This document shows positions 63,928-64,000 of a stretch of 64,000 nt of DNA, one piece after another; within the stretch, counting starts at the first letter, position 1, and each line of letters starts with the position of its first letter. This stretch comes from Thalassovita gelatinovora (lineage in GTDB: Bacteria; Pseudomonadota; Alphaproteobacteria; Rhodobacterales; Rhodobacteraceae). The position numbers and the translations under genes were made by a program. The stretch covers positions 1 to 64,000 of the forward strand of contig NZ_CYSA01000027.1 in NCBI RefSeq assembly GCF_001458355.1. Reading direction: 5' to 3'. The notes under the pieces were generated by a model that was given only the letters and a program-made list of their open reading frames with translations, did no database searches and was not told the origin of the DNA.

Positions 63928-64000
63928 ATGATTGATATTGCGACGATCACCGCCGTCCTCGGGGCGGCAAGTGCAGGGGCCAGTGCCACGGGGCAGGCGG
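63928..64000 (+). CDS. possible plus-strand phage ORF, N-terminal part only
   Basis: From ATG 63928 an open frame (MIDIATITAVLGAASAG, Ala-rich) runs to the window edge on the plus strand, opposite to all late genes. This looks like the start of a small phage protein. The ribosome site is weak. If real, the gene before TerL is divergent, and the small terminase gene is not immediately upstream. Confidence 0.3.
   Translation, partial: MIDIATITAVLGAASAGASATGQA

Noticed and set aside
1-64000. CRISPR arrays, rRNA genes, insertion sequences
   Set aside because: No regularly spaced short repeats with unique spacers, no rRNA-like stretches and no IS transposase genes were seen; the only array-like repeat is the 96-bp coding repeat at 44931-45218.

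Overview
The window looks like a high-GC alphaproteobacterial chromosome of the order Rhodobacterales (Roseobacter type). The reasons are the rapZ-EIIA(Man)-HPr order, the DUF465 / Hsp20-DUF1150 group, the PurE-PurK pair, the lgt-midA-pgeF run, the rimM / sulfotransferase / trmD / rplS / rpmE block, a LuxR regulator beside thymidine kinase, and protein sequences typical of that order. About 38.3 kb of core chromosome is followed by about 25.3 kb of a Mu-like prophage that runs off the right edge.

Chromosome, 1-38,275. The left edge holds the end of rapZ with PTS EIIA and HPr (a regulatory phosphotransferase set), then a lysophospholipid acyltransferase, hydroxybutyryl-CoA dehydrogenase, a small lipase with phnM, purEK, and an Hsp20-DUF1150 pair behind a clear heat-shock (RpoH-type) promoter. 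Next come a fused PAPS synthetase (Sat-CysC), trxB divergent from an Lrp regulator, a Hint-domain protein, lgt-midA-pgeF, ubiK, an MFS carrier, and a translation block (rimM, trmD, rplS, rpmE) with an inserted sulfotransferase gene. After these are a Tat-exported DUF1501 / DUF1800 pair, aspS divergent from carB, a LuxR-type regulator with a phage-CII-like partner, tdk, a FabH-like synthase, and an operon of hydroxyacid dehydrogenase, CsaA-like protein and proC, with ybjN-like last.

Prophage, about 38.3/38.7-64.0 kb. The late genes run on the minus strand from TerL (63,853) down to the tail fibre (42,638). The head module is Mu-like: TerL gp28, portal gp29, MuF gp30, gpG, I/Z protease-scaffold, a split decoration protein, T major head, FluMu-N, gp36, gp37. 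The tail module has no sheath: tube, a G/GT chaperone pair with a slippery GGGAAAC, a 784-residue tape measure, minor tail proteins, and a 1,486-residue tip protein with 96-bp tandem repeats. The virion should therefore have a flexible, non-contractile tail. Repressor and transposase genes must lie beyond base 64,000.

The distal end of the prophage carries two accessory cassettes. The first is a Com-like zinc-ribbon gene overlapping a C5-cytosine methyltransferase, itself overlapping a D12-class adenine methyltransferase; this occupies the place that com-mom has in Mu. The second, closest to the host junction, is an AT-richer two-gene unit: a 312-residue soluble protein followed by a 164-residue protein with four membrane segments. 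Its size, order and motif layout resemble lambda RexA/RexB. It is the best candidate here for an undescribed phage-exclusion system.
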